From NCBI RefSeq assembly GCF_002159495.1, contig NZ_NFIT01000001.1, positions 186,001-250,000 of the forward strand: a DNA stretch of 64,000 bases. Direction: 5' to 3'. Source of the DNA: Olsenella sp. An293 (GTDB taxonomy: Bacteria > Actinomycetota > Coriobacteriia > Coriobacteriales > Atopobiaceae). The notes under the pieces are model-generated. The model worked only from the letters and a program-made list of their open reading frames with translations, was not told where the DNA came from and did no database searches. Both the position numbers and the translations under genes were made by a program. Of the stretch, positions 55,562-64,000 are shown in pieces; positions within the stretch are counted from its first letter, which is position 1, and each line of letters begins with the position of its first letter.

Positions 55562-56497
55562 CTAGTTGTTGACGCCGTGGTGGCAGACGAAGGCCTCGCG
55601 CGTGATGGGCTCGAACTTGTAGCCGCGCTCGAGGTAGTACTCGATGATCTGCGGCAGCGCGTCGGGCGTGGTGTCCTTGGTGTTGGAGTCGTGGAAGAGC
55701 AGCATGACGTTGGTGTAGCCCTCCACGCACGAGCCCTGTACGAGGGTGTCCACGGGCACGTTGGTGCCCGAGGCATCGCCGGAGCTCACGTTCCAGTCGT
55801 AGAACTGGTAGCCGCGCGCCTGAACGTCGTCGACGAGCGCGGTCATGATGCCCGGGCAGTAGTTGGCCGAGATCGTGTTGGACGCCCCGCCCGGGAAGCG
55901 CGTGAGGTAGGGCACGTAGCCAATCTGCTCCTTGACCATGTTGCCCACGGCCTCGAGGTCCTTGAAGAACGCCTCCTCGGAGACATAGATCTCGTCGTAG
56001 TTGTGCGTCATCGAGTGCAGGCCGATGGAGTTGCCCGCCTCGTAGGCGTCCTTGATGTAGTGGGCCTTGTCGGGCTCGTGGCCGGTCACGAAGAAGGTGG
56101 CGTTGATGCCGTAGCGCCCCAGCACCTCGAGCACGCGCGGGGTGTTATCGGACGGGCCGTCGTCAAAGGTGAGGTAGACGGTCTTCTCGCCCGTGCCGTC
56201 AAAGGCCCAGTCAGTCTTCTTCTCGGGGTCGAGGGCCAGGTCGGCGGCGCGGTCGTCCGCGGGCTTCTCGGGCTCGGCGGGCTCTTCGGGGGCCTCCTCG
56301 TCCTGGAGGATCTCGACGACGCCGTCCTCGGCGGGCGTCAGCGCCGGCGCGGACGCGGCGGAGGAGATCAGCGCATAGAGCGCCCCGACGCCTCCCACCA
56401 GCGCGAGGCACAACAGCCCCGCGACGACGAGCAGCCCCCTCGCCGCCCTCTGCTGGTCTTTAGCGCTCGGCCTTCTCCCGTTGCTGCCGCGAGCCAT
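55562..56497 (-). CDS. Polysaccharide deacetylase, membrane-anchored
   Basis: The 311-residue protein has an N-terminal membrane anchor (LLVVAGLLCLALVGGVGALY), a Pro/Glu-rich linker (EEAPEEPAEPEKPADD) and a NodB domain. The domain motifs are TFDDGPSDNT, HSMTHNYDE and RFPGGASN, with LLFHDS near the end. It would remove acetyl groups from peptidoglycan or a wall polysaccharide. ATG 56497 follows GAGGG; GTG 56509 is also in frame. Confidence 0.92.
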   Translation of the reverse strand: MARGSNGRRPSAKDQQRAARGLLVVAGLLCLALVGGVGALYALISSAASAPALTPAEDGVVEILQDEEAPEEPAEPEKPADDRAADLALDPEKKTDWAFDGTGEKTVYLTFDDGPSDNTPRVLEVLGRYGINATFFVTGHEPDKAHYIKDAYEAGNSIGLHSMTHNYDEIYVSEEAFFKDLEAVGNMVKEQIGYVPYLTRFPGGASNTISANYCPGIMTALVDDVQARGYQFYDWNVSSGDASGTNVPVDTLVQGSCVEGYTNVMLLFHDSNTKDTTPDALPQIIEYYLERGYKFEPITREAFVCHHGVNN

Positions 56498-56624
56498 CGC
56501 GTCCCTCACATTTCCGTTTTGTTTCCAAGTCGCAACTGCTCATTTTAGGGTAGGGGTCTGCCCGCAAATGTGCTGGTGAGCGCCCTAAATCCAAAGTTGA
56601 GAGGCGGGACGGTGCGGTCCGGGC

Positions 56625-56663
56625 AAGAAAAGCACGGCGGCCGAGAAGAACCTCGACCGCCGT
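56625..56663 (-). terminator. Intrinsic terminator after the coiled-coil hydrolase gene
   Basis: ACGGCGG (56634-56640) pairs with CCGCCGT (56657-56663). On the minus strand the stem is followed by GCTTTTCTT. The loop is CCGAGAAGAACCTCGA, in which CGAG and CTCG can also pair. Confidence 0.75.
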
Positions 56664-56691
56664 CCTGTCAGTGCAATGAGCCGCCCCGCCG

Positions 56692-57999
56692 CTACGAGAG
56701 CGCGATGCCCCCGAGCCAGCCGCAGCGCACCGTGGCAGTCACGCTGTACATGCTGATCCAGCTGGAGAGCGAGTCGCTTCGGACCACGCCGCTCCTGTTG
56801 TGGCGGACCGTGCCGTTGCCCACGTAGATGCCCACGTGACCGTAGATGACGGCGGCGGCGCTGTACGGCGCGGTGTTGACGGCGATGATCATGCCCGGCT
56901 GGATCTGCGACGTGGAGTAGCCGCACCAGCTGTAGTACATGTCGTCGGCGTTGCCGTAGAACGAGCCGATGCCGGCGTTGCGGAAGACGTTGGAGACCCA
57001 CGCCGCGCACAGGCCCGAGCCCGGCGAGGGCGTGGAGTAGGTGGCGTTGACCACGGCGGCCGCGGGGCCGGAGCCCGTGATGACGGTGCTGCCGCCACCG
57101 CCGCTCGAGCTGCCGCCGCCTGAGCTGCCGCCCTGCTGCTGGGCGAGCTCCTGCTGCCGGCGTGCCTCCTCGGCGGCCTGCTGAGCGGCGAGGAGCTCGG
57201 CGTCGCGCTGGGCCATGAGCTCCTTGACCTCGTCGGAGAGGTTGGCGACGAGCTGCTCGGACTCGGCCTGCTTGGCGCGGACGGCCTCGAGCTCGGCGGC
57301 CTGCTGCGCCTCGAGCTCCTCGAGCTCGGCCTTCTGCTCCTCGAGCGCGGCCTTCTCGGTCTCGAGCTCGGACTTCTGCTGCTCGAGCTCGGCCTTGTCC
57401 TGCTCGAGCTCGGCCTTGTCCTGCTCGAGCTCGGCCTTGAGGGTCTTGACCGTGTCGATCATCTCGCGGTCTGCCTCGCTGACCTTGTCGAGGTAGTAGA
57501 TGTTGCTGGTGAGCTCCTCGAAGGTGGCCGAGGAGAGCAAAAGGTCGAGCGTGGAGGTGGGACCGGCCTTGTACGAGGAGCTCATGCGCTCGCCCAGCTG
57601 CTCCTGGCGCTGCTCGATCTGGTCCTGCTTGTCCTCGATCTCGGACTGCTTCTGGTCGATCTGGTCCTGCTTGTCCTCGATCTGGTCCTGCTTGTCCTCG
57701 ATCTCGGACTGCTTCTGGTTGACCTGCTGGGTGAGGTCGCCCACCTGGGCCTGGGTCTGGGAGAGCTGGCCGGCCGCCTCGGCGACCTCCTCGCCCAGGG
57801 CCTCGAGCTCGGCCTGGGCCTGCTCGTAGCTCATCTGGGCTGCGTCGAGCCTCTCCTGGGTGGAGGGGGCGGCGCTCGCGAGCGCGGGGAAGAGCGCGGA
57901 GCAGGCGCCCGCGCCTATGAGAAGCCTCAGCGCGTCGCGGCGCGTGACGGTGCGCGGCGAGATGCCGGCTCCGCTGAGAGAGGCGTGGTCTCGTGGCAT
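56692..57999 (-). CDS. Secreted coiled-coil cell-wall hydrolase (NlpC/P60- or CHAP-like)
   Basis: The 435-residue protein has an N-terminal export signal with twin arginines (TVTRRDALRLLIGAGACS, ending ALASAAP). Two long coiled-coil blocks follow (about 50-130 with IEDKQDQI repeats, and 180-290), a Gly/Ser linker and a C-terminal Cys/His hydrolase domain (LCAAWVSNVFRNAG and YGHVGIYVGNG). The layout is that of PcsB/RipA-type peptidoglycan hydrolases for daughter cell separation. ATG 57999 follows AAGGAG. Export by Tat or Sec is undecided. Confidence 0.88.
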   Translation of the reverse strand: MPRDHASLSGAGISPRTVTRRDALRLLIGAGACSALFPALASAAPSTQERLDAAQMSYEQAQAELEALGEEVAEAAGQLSQTQAQVGDLTQQVNQKQSEIEDKQDQIEDKQDQIDQKQSEIEDKQDQIEQRQEQLGERMSSSYKAGPTSTLDLLLSSATFEELTSNIYYLDKVSEADREMIDTVKTLKAELEQDKAELEQDKAELEQQKSELETEKAALEEQKAELEELEAQQAAELEAVRAKQAESEQLVANLSDEVKELMAQRDAELLAAQQAAEEARRQQELAQQQGGSSGGGSSSGGGGSTVITGSGPAAAVVNATYSTPSPGSGLCAAWVSNVFRNAGIGSFYGNADDMYYSWCGYSTSQIQPGMIIAVNTAPYSAAAVIYGHVGIYVGNGTVRHNRSGVVRSDSLSSWISMYSVTATVRCGWLGGIALS

Positions 58000-58163
58000 G
58001 TGGTCTCCTTGGGTACGTATGGGGTGCAGAAGACGCGTCACAACATTCTAGCGGCAAACGCCCGCGGCCACGATATGAACATGGGGCCAAATGGCGGACG
58101 GGCAGGTTTTTTCGCGGGCCCCGGCGCGGAGCGAGACGCTCGCGGCGCGATGCGCGGCACCCC

Positions 58164-59195
58164 CTACCGGTTCTCGATCCGCGCGACGTTGCCCACCGTG
58201 ATGGTGATCCTGCCCTCGGCGTCGGTCGAGAAGTCCAGGTAGCCCGGGCGCTCCGCCAGCTCGGACGGGAAGGTGATCTCGACCCCCGTGTCCGTGCGGA
58301 TCTTGTGGCTCTTCGTCAGGCGGTTGGCCACGCCGCGGCGCACCGGCGTCTCCTCGGGCAGCCGCGCCTCGGCCACGCGCGCCTCGAAGCGCTCGGCCAC
58401 GTCCGGGCGCTCGGCAAACACGGTCCGGCCCACCTCCGCGGGACTGAAGGACTCCTCCACGTCGGCCGCGCGCGCCACGCAGGCCTTGGCGCGGCCCACT
58501 TCCACCGCGGGCTCCAGGCCAAACTCCTCCGCCACGTCGCGCACGATGACGCTGACCTCGTCGATCACCTCGTGGCTCGAGGCCTCGCTCGTGCACTGCA
58601 AGAAGCGCTCCGGGATCACCATCGTCGCGGTGCCGCCCACGCTGCGCTCCTTGTCGTGGAAGTCGATCGCGCCCGTTGCCGCGTCCACCAGCACGTAGCT
58701 CGCCACCTTCTGCGAGGGGTTGGGCAGCGTGGCGTCCACGCGCGAGATGCCGTTGGCGTCGCCCTCGACCTCGTGGACAAAGGCCTGGCGGCGCGGCAGC
58801 AGCTCGATCGCAAAGTAGCGCTTGCCGGCGTCGCCCTCGAACTCCACGTCCTCGCCGGACGCGGCGTCGGTGTCGGTGAAGTCCGCGACGAGAAGGTCGC
58901 ACTGCTCGAGGTCCTCCGCGCGACGCAGCTCCTCCCAGAACCACTGGGCGATCTCCACGCTAAACTCCACGAACTCGCGCTCCCCCGCCAGGTAGTGCTG
59001 GAGCTCGACGGCAAAGCCGGAGTCCGGGGCAAACTCGCCGTGGCGGCTCTCCGCGTTGGACGAGATCTTGCGCAGGTGGCGCTGGACGAAGGACTTCGTG
59101 GACCGCACGTCCAGGTCGAGCGGACGCTCCGAGAAGTACGTGGAGCCGGAGTCAAAGTCAAAGACGTGCAGGATCGCGCGGTCTACGTTGAGCAT
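58164..59195 (-). CDS. Nucleoid-associated protein, NA37/YejK family
   Basis: The 343-residue protein starts MLNVDRAILHVFDFDSGST and has LDLDVRSTKSFVQRHLRKIS, then VASYVLVDAATGAIDF and the late HKIRTDTGVEITFPSELAE. This is the pattern of the 37-kDa NA37 (NdpA) nucleoid proteins, whose precise role is uncertain. ATG 59195 follows GAAGGGAA. It is downstream of the hydrogenase gene on the same strand, with a 110-nt gap. Confidence 0.82.
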   Translation of the reverse strand: MLNVDRAILHVFDFDSGSTYFSERPLDLDVRSTKSFVQRHLRKISSNAESRHGEFAPDSGFAVELQHYLAGEREFVEFSVEIAQWFWEELRRAEDLEQCDLLVADFTDTDAASGEDVEFEGDAGKRYFAIELLPRRQAFVHEVEGDANGISRVDATLPNPSQKVASYVLVDAATGAIDFHDKERSVGGTATMVIPERFLQCTSEASSHEVIDEVSVIVRDVAEEFGLEPAVEVGRAKACVARAADVEESFSPAEVGRTVFAERPDVAERFEARVAEARLPEETPVRRGVANRLTKSHKIRTDTGVEITFPSELAERPGYLDFSTDAEGRITITVGNVARIENR

Positions 59196-59305
59196 GTGTT
59201 CCCTTCTCGCGTGGTGGGGCTCGCCTGATGGAAGTGGGACAGGCTCCCGCAGGCGCCTGCCCCACCGATGGGTCAAAGGTGACTCGAGGGGCCGTCCCCC
59301 GAGGC

Positions 59306-60868
59306 CTACTTGCCGTCCTCCTCGCGCTCGAGCGAGGGGATGAGGTCGCGGTACTCGTTCTCGTCCGCGTTCTTGTGCGGGGACTTCTTCGCGTAGCGCT
59401 TGACGGCCGCCGCGGTCTTGTTGATCGACTGCAGCGTGCCGGCGCCGGCCACGCAGCCGCCCGGGCACGCCATGCCCTCGAGCAGGTAGCCCGGGTACTT
59501 GCCCTTGACGGCGTCCTTCATCATCTTGCGGCAGTTCTCGAGGCCCTCGGCGTTTACGACGTTGACCTCGCGCTCCGGGTGCAGGTTCTTGATGACGTTG
59601 ACCACCGCATTGGCGACGCCGCCCGCCACCGCGAAGCCGCGGCCGTCGGCGGAGGCCACGCCAAAGTCGGAGGCGCCCTCGCCCTCGAGCTTGGTGTACT
59701 CGTCGATGCCGGCGCCCTTCATCATGCCCGCCATCTCCTCGAAGGTGAGGACGAAGTCGACCTCGGAGCGGACGGACTTGCGCATGGCCTCGAGCTTCTT
59801 GGCCGAGCACGGGCCCACGAAGACGATCTTGGCGTTGGGGTGCTGCTGGCGCAGCATGCGCGCGGTGAGCGTCATGGGCGTGAGGGCCATCGAGATGCAG
59901 TCGGCGTGCTCGGGGAACTCCGTCTTGGCCATGACCGACCACGCCGGGCAGCACGAGGTGCCCATGAACGGGATCTTCTCGGGAACCTCCTCGAGGAAGT
60001 CCTCGGCCTCCTGGACGGTGCAGAGGTCGGCGCCGATGGCGACCTCCTCCATGCCGGAGAACCCCAGCATCGAGAACGCCTGGCGCAGCTTGTCCACGTT
60101 GCCCTTGCCGCCGAACTGGCCCACGAAGGCGGGCGCGACCTCGGCGATCACCTCGTCACCGCGGTTGATAGCCTGGATGACCTGGAAGATCTGGCTCTTG
60201 TCGGCGATGGCGCCAAAGGGGCAGTTGATCAGGCACTGGCCGCAGGAGACGCACTTCTCGTAGTCGATCTGGGCGCGGCCGTACTCGTCCGAGCCGATGG
60301 CGTGCATGCCGCAGGCGTCAGCGCAGGGGCGCACGTGGTGCTGGATCGCGTGATAGGGGCAGGCGTTGAAGCACATGCCGCAGTGCACGCACTTCTCCTG
60401 GTCGATGTAGGCCTTCTTGTGGCGGAACGAGATGGCGCCCTTGGGGCAGATCTCGCGGCAGGGGTGGGCCAGGCAGCTCTGGCAGGCGTTGGTAACGCGA
60501 TAGACGTTGTCGTCGCACGCGTTGCAGGCGAACTTGATGACGTTGACCAGCGGCGGCTCGTAGTAGGTCTCGGGCACCGCGGCGTCGGCGAGGCCGTCGG
60601 TGAGGCTCTCGCGCTTGTCCACGCCCTGCAGCGGCAGGCCCATGGCCAGGCGGATGCGCTGCTCGACGATGGCGCGCTCCAGGAAGACCGACTCGCGGTA
60701 GGTGGCCACGTCGCCGGGGATGATCTCGTAGGGCAGGTCGCGGATCTTGCGACGAGTGGTCTTCTCGTCGTCTTCCTTCATGTCGTAGGCGATCTTGGCC
60801 ACGTTGGAGAACACGTTGCGGCGAATCTCGGTCAGGTTGGTGTACACGCCACGCATGGTATCGGCCAT
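59306..60868 (-). CDS. Monomeric [FeFe] hydrogenase, group B-like
   Basis: The 520-residue iron-sulfur protein has ferredoxin-like 4Fe-4S motifs (CVHCGMCFNACP, CVSCGQCLINCP) plus further cysteines in CNACDDNVYRVTNACQSC. The H-cluster motifs follow: L1 GTSCCPAWSV, L2 VGPCSAKKLEAM and L3 EGMACPGGCVAGAG. It would make H2 from reduced ferredoxin during fermentation. The L2 motif has Gly-Pro-Cys where group A enzymes have Met-Pro-Cys, in keeping with group B. ATG 60868 follows AGGAGAGG. No maturation genes (hydEFG) are in the window. Confidence 0.92.
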   Translation of the reverse strand: MADTMRGVYTNLTEIRRNVFSNVAKIAYDMKEDDEKTTRRKIRDLPYEIIPGDVATYRESVFLERAIVEQRIRLAMGLPLQGVDKRESLTDGLADAAVPETYYEPPLVNVIKFACNACDDNVYRVTNACQSCLAHPCREICPKGAISFRHKKAYIDQEKCVHCGMCFNACPYHAIQHHVRPCADACGMHAIGSDEYGRAQIDYEKCVSCGQCLINCPFGAIADKSQIFQVIQAINRGDEVIAEVAPAFVGQFGGKGNVDKLRQAFSMLGFSGMEEVAIGADLCTVQEAEDFLEEVPEKIPFMGTSCCPAWSVMAKTEFPEHADCISMALTPMTLTARMLRQQHPNAKIVFVGPCSAKKLEAMRKSVRSEVDFVLTFEEMAGMMKGAGIDEYTKLEGEGASDFGVASADGRGFAVAGGVANAVVNVIKNLHPEREVNVVNAEGLENCRKMMKDAVKGKYPGYLLEGMACPGGCVAGAGTLQSINKTAAAVKRYAKKSPHKNADENEYRDLIPSLEREEDGK

Positions 60869-61001
60869 CTCTGCCCCTCTCCTGGCTGCGGTCACGTCCG
60901 TGCTGGCGCCTCCCCCTCAGAAGGCGCACCTCCTCGTTAGTATCGCACAGTGGGACGGCTGCGGGGCGCATGTCTCGGCGGGCGCAGGAAGCGCGCGGGC
61001 G

Positions 61002-61667
61002 CTACGGCAGCGCAACCGGCTCCGGCCACAGGCGCGCGGGCCACGCGGTCTCCAGCCGCAGGCGCTCCCCCGTCATGGGGTGGTCGAGCTCTTCGCGCCA
61101 CGCATGGAGCAAGAGGCCCCGCTTCGAGCGCGCTCCGCCATAGAGCGCGTCGCCCACGATGGGAAAGCCCAGCGACGCCAGGTGCACGCGGATCTGATGC
61201 CTCCGCCCCGTCCGCAGCTCCACGAGCAGCAGCGTGCGGCCGTCCTTCTCGGCGAGCCTGCGCACGCGCGTCTCCGCCGGCTTGCCCTGGCCCGGGCGGC
61301 ACGCGCGCATGCGCCGGGCGTCGTGCCGGTCTCGGCCGATGGGCTGGTGGAGGTTCTTCTCGCCCCAGGGAAAGCGGCCCGAGACCACGGCGAGATACTG
61401 CTTGCGCATGTCATGGCCCGCCACCTGTGCGTCGAGCGCCGGCTGCGTGGCGCGATCGAGCGAGAAGAGCACGAGGCCCGTGGTCTCCACGTCAAGGCGC
61501 TGCACCGGCTGGGGCCGGACGTCCGCGCGACCGGCGTCGACGAGGTGCTCGGCGACGACGTCCGTGAGCGTGCGCGCGCCCGAGCCGTCCCCGTGCACGA
61601 GGATCCCCGCCGGCTTGTCCCAGGCGAGAAGCACCTCGTCCTCGTATATCGCGCGACCCTCGTCCAC
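61002..61667 (-). CDS. RluA-family RNA pseudouridine synthase
   Basis: The 221-residue protein has the catalytic RLDVETTGLVLFS, GRRHQIRVHLASLGFPIVGD and LLLHAWREELDHP motifs of RluA/RluD enzymes, but no S4 domain. It modifies a uridine in rRNA or tRNA; the target is unknown. GTG 61667 is selected because GAGAGGGGG stands upstream; other frames further up run through a repeat element. Confidence 0.88.
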   Translation of the reverse strand: MDEGRAIYEDEVLLAWDKPAGILVHGDGSGARTLTDVVAEHLVDAGRADVRPQPVQRLDVETTGLVLFSLDRATQPALDAQVAGHDMRKQYLAVVSGRFPWGEKNLHQPIGRDRHDARRMRACRPGQGKPAETRVRRLAEKDGRTLLLVELRTGRRHQIRVHLASLGFPIVGDALYGGARSKRGLLLHAWREELDHPMTGERLRLETAWPARLWPEPVALP

Positions 61668-61758
61668 GGCCCGCCCCCTCTCTGCCGCCACGTTACCACA
61701 CCGCCGCGCCCGCCCGGCGGGCCGGCCGGCGCCGGACGGGGCGGGCGAGGCGCCTCGC

Positions 61759-61901
61759 GAGGGTATGTACACCCGCCCCTGAGGGTATGTACAGTCGCCG
61801 GAGGGTCCGTTCTTCTCGGCAAGGCCCTGACCTGCGGCGATGCGGAAGGCGTCACGCGGGGCGGTGTACATACCCTGCGGGGGCGGTGTACATACCCCGC
61901 G
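61759..61901. repeat. Large inverted repeat of GGTGTACATACCC units, copy C2
   Basis: The left arm has GAGGGTATGTACACCCGCCC and a second GAGGGTATGTACA. The right arm has GGTGTACATACCC twice, separated by TGCGGGGGC. The loop contains GTTCTTCTCGGC. It is the same design as 55380-55524 and lies in the 392-nt gap between the divergent pseudouridine synthase and HlyD genes. About 150 nt remain before the HlyD start and must hold its promoter. Confidence 0.85.
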
Positions 61902-62059
61902 GGGGCCCAAGGCGCCCTCGCGAGGCGCCCAACGTGACAGTATCGTAAGCCCCTGCCGCTCACCTGCGGTTTTACGGCCGTCGGGGCGCAACGCCGGGAG
62001 CGCCGCCCCGCGCGATGGGCTACGCTCGGACGTGCAGACAACCCAGAGCCGGAGGCATC

Positions 62060-63613
62060 ATGGCCGAGAAGACCGAGAAGGACGAGAAGACCCAGGCAAC
62101 CCCGGAGCCCATCGGCGTCATCGCCGCGCCCGCCGGCGCCGCGCCCGCGCCCGGCGCCGCGCCCGCCCCCGACGAGACCGACGAGGACGTCGAGGCCCGC
62201 CTAGCCTACGAGTCGCTCATGCGCCATCGCAAGGCCCGCCGCCGCAAGAAGGTCATCGCCGCGAGCGTGGTCGGCGGCATCGCGCTGATTGCCGCCATCG
62301 CCTGGGGCGTGCTCACGAGCCAGGCCAACCAGGCCGCGGAGGCTCCCCAGCTCCAGACCATGCCCGTCTTTCGCGGCGAGTTCTCGGAGTCCGTGCAGGC
62401 CACGGGCTCTGCCCAGCCGCTCTCCTCGGTGGTGGTGACGCCCGAGGTCGACGGCATCATCGAGACCGTCAACGTGGCGGAGGGCTCCGTCGTCCAGGAG
62501 GGCGACGTCCTGCTCACCGTCCGCAACGACGAGCTCGACCGCGCCGTGCGCGAGGCCGAGATCGGCGTGCGCAGCGCCAAGGCCGGCGTCTCCTCCGCGC
62601 AGGAGGCCTACGACCAGACGTACAAGGAGTACTGCAAGGGCCCCACCTACGTGGACAACGGCGACGGCACCACAACGGAGGTCCCGGCGTCGGCCACCTG
62701 GGCCGACGTCCAGCAGGCGGCCACGCAGATCGACTCCGCCAAGCTCACGCTCGAGGGCGCGCAGCAGACCTACGACCAGGCCGTGTCCACGGCCTCCAAG
62801 CGCACTGTCAAGGCGCCTGCCTCGGGCTCGGTCGTGGTGATGAACGCCGTGCAGGGCGCGGCCCTCGGCGCGGGCGGCGCGGTCAGCGGCGGGGACGGAA
62901 GCTCCTCCGGCACGCTCATCCAGATCGCGGACCTCTCCCAGATGACGGTGAAGGTGCAGGTCAACGAGGTCGACATCTCGCGGATCGCCGTGGGCCAGGG
63001 CGCGCGCGTGACCTTCTCGGCCCTACCCGACGCCCTGCTCGACGCGCAGGTGACGCGCATCTCGACCGTCTCGGCCGCGGACCCCTACGGCTACAACTAC
63101 GGCGTGGTGACCTACGACGTCGAGCTGCTCATCCCCGACCCCGTGCCCGAGCTCAAGCCCGGCATGACGGCAAGCGTCGAGATCTTGCTCCAGCACGTGC
63201 CCGACGCCATGACCGTGCCCGTCTCGGCCCTGGCGACCGACGACGGCCTGAGCTACTACGTCTACGTCATGACCGACGCCGAGACCCAGGCCTGCGAGCG
63301 GCGCGACGTCACCGTGACCGCGCAGAGCTCCACCACCGCGGCCGTCGAGGGCGACCTCGCTGACGGCGATGCCGTGGTGCTGGACCCGTACTCGGTGACC
63401 AACGTGTCCGGCGGCGAGGGCGGCGCGGCTGACGGCGCGCTCGACGCGGCGGGCGACGCCGGCGACGCGGCGGGCGAGCAGGACGGCGCGCTCGCGGCCG
63501 ACGACGCCGACGCCACCGTCTCGGGCGGCGCCGTGGCCGACGACCTCGCCGTGATCGAGGGCGAGACGGACGCCGCGACCGCCGACGCCGTCGCGGCAGA
63601 GCCGGTGGCCTAG
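62060..63613 (+). CDS. HlyD/MacA-type efflux adaptor protein
   Basis: The 517-residue protein has a charged N-terminal cytoplasmic part, one membrane helix (VIAASVVGGIALIAAIAWGV, residues about 70-90) and a biotinyl-lipoyl-like domain split by a helical hairpin (SVVVTPEVDGIIETVNVAEG and KAPASGSVVVMNAVQG). A beta-barrel follows (LSQMTVKVQVNEVDISRIAV). The last 65 residues are Ala/Gly/Asp-rich. It would work with the ABC transporter encoded next. ATG 62060 follows GGAGG. Confidence 0.9.
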   Translation: MAEKTEKDEKTQATPEPIGVIAAPAGAAPAPGAAPAPDETDEDVEARLAYESLMRHRKARRRKKVIAASVVGGIALIAAIAWGVLTSQANQAAEAPQLQTMPVFRGEFSESVQATGSAQPLSSVVVTPEVDGIIETVNVAEGSVVQEGDVLLTVRNDELDRAVREAEIGVRSAKAGVSSAQEAYDQTYKEYCKGPTYVDNGDGTTTEVPASATWADVQQAATQIDSAKLTLEGAQQTYDQAVSTASKRTVKAPASGSVVVMNAVQGAALGAGGAVSGGDGSSSGTLIQIADLSQMTVKVQVNEVDISRIAVGQGARVTFSALPDALLDAQVTRISTVSAADPYGYNYGVVTYDVELLIPDPVPELKPGMTASVEILLQHVPDAMTVPVSALATDDGLSYYVYVMTDAETQACERRDVTVTAQSSTTAAVEGDLADGDAVVLDPYSVTNVSGGEGGAADGALDAAGDAGDAAGEQDGALAADDADATVSGGAVADDLAVIEGETDAATADAVAAEPVA

Positions 63614-63615
63614 CC

Positions 63616-64000
63616 ATGACGCCCGCCATCGACATCCGCGGCGCCTGGCGCATCTACGAGACCGCGGCCGGCTACACCCCGGCGCTGCGCGGCGTCTCGC
63701 TGACCGTGGACCGCGGCGAGTTTCTCGCCATCATGGGTCCGTCCGGCTCCGGCAAGTCCACGCTCATGAACATCCTCGGCTGCCTGGACCGCCCCACCGC
63801 GGGCACCTACCTGCTCGAGGGCATCGACGTCACCGAGCTCTCCGAGGACGACCTCGCCCATGTGCGCGCGAGCCGCCTGGGCTTTGTCTTCCAGTCGTTC
63901 AACCTGCTGCCGCGCGCCACGGTGCTGCGCAACGTGATGCTGCCGCTCGTCTACTCCGACCTGCCCCCGCGCGACCGCGAGCTCGCCGCCTGGCGGGCCC
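63616..64000 (+). CDS. MacB-type ABC transporter ATP-binding protein (3' end missing)
   Basis: The ATG at 63616 lies 2 nt after the HlyD stop. The 128 visible residues begin TPAIDIRGAWRIYETAAGYT and contain Walker A GPSGSGKST, Q-loop FVFQSFNLLP and the ILGCLDRPTAG stretch typical of LolD/MacB exporters. The frame is open to the end of the window. It probably drives export with the adaptor. Confidence 0.9.
   Translation, partial: MTPAIDIRGAWRIYETAAGYTPALRGVSLTVDRGEFLAIMGPSGSGKSTLMNILGCLDRPTAGTYLLEGIDVTELSEDDLAHVRASRLGFVFQSFNLLPRATVLRNVMLPLVYSDLPPRDRELAAWRA

Noticed and set aside
57590-57735. CRISPR-like short repeats
   Set aside because: The repeats are contiguous, without unique spacers, and encode the coiled-coil IEDKQDQI blocks of the wall hydrolase.
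61670-61991. N-terminal extension of the pseudouridine synthase through element C2
   Set aside because: The translated repeat (for example GVCTPPPQGMYT) has no relation to the family, and a GTG with a good binding site stands directly before the conserved domain.

Overview
The window is high-GC chromosomal DNA, very probably from an anaerobic, sugar-fermenting member of the Coriobacteriia (Actinomycetota; Atopobiaceae/Olsenella-like). The basis for this is the GC-rich codon use, the combination of pyruvate formate-lyase, a group-B-type [FeFe] hydrogenase, lactose-family PTS genes and many 6-phospho-glycosidases, and sortase-anchored surface protein machinery. The taxonomic call is inference from gene content; no rRNA or tRNA gene is visible.

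Layout. 1-7.5 kb: end of a PHP-type histidinol-phosphatase gene, a coupled tyrosine phosphatase-RpiR pair, DNA ligase A, a GH1 phospho-glycosidase and an MFS exporter. 7.6-10.9 kb: copper resistance (csoR-copA) behind a promoter with a CsoR-type operator in its spacer; copA carries a fused copZ-like domain with its own ribosome binding site. 11-18.9 kb: GNAT acetyltransferase, small membrane protein, pRiA4b ORF-3-like protein, iron alcohol dehydrogenase, DedA protein, and a GH3 enzyme with a membrane tail followed by a GtrA-like protein. 19-22.5 kb: pyruvate formate-lyase locus in which the glycyl-radical domain is a separate 80-residue gene, followed by the radical-SAM activase. 22.5-29.3 kb: DAHP synthase, a small DUF6054-like protein, C69 dipeptidase, sugar acetyltransferase, brnTA toxin-antitoxin genes, a vWA protein and a macro-HTH fusion. 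29.6-36.6 kb: 1784-residue cell-wall protein with its sortase, then hicAB. 36.6-43 kb: beta-glucoside PTS operon (GH1, IIC, IIB, IIA, GH4) divergent from a GntR/UTRA regulator. 43-52 kb: membrane proteins, hemolysin III, ROK sugar kinase, M20 dipeptidase, alpha-amylase. 51.5-55.3 kb: nadA-nadB-nadC-niaR. 55.5-64 kb: polysaccharide deacetylase, coiled-coil cell-wall hydrolase, NA37-like nucleoid protein, [FeFe] hydrogenase, RluA-type pseudouridine synthase, and an HlyD-MacB type exporter running off the end.

The most interesting observation is the split pyruvate formate-lyase: the large subunit ends with a Cys-rich tail where the glycyl-radical domain should be, and that domain is encoded 131 nt downstream with its own start signal. 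The second theme is a dense set of small non-coding repeat families: GGGGACAGTCCCC palindromes placed right after stop codons, a 29-bp element that supplies stop codons, ~225-bp elements bounded by CTGCA/TGCAG, large inverted repeats of GGTGTACATACCC, and a strongly over-represented GAGAAGAAC word. One palindrome has been absorbed in frame into the start of nadB.
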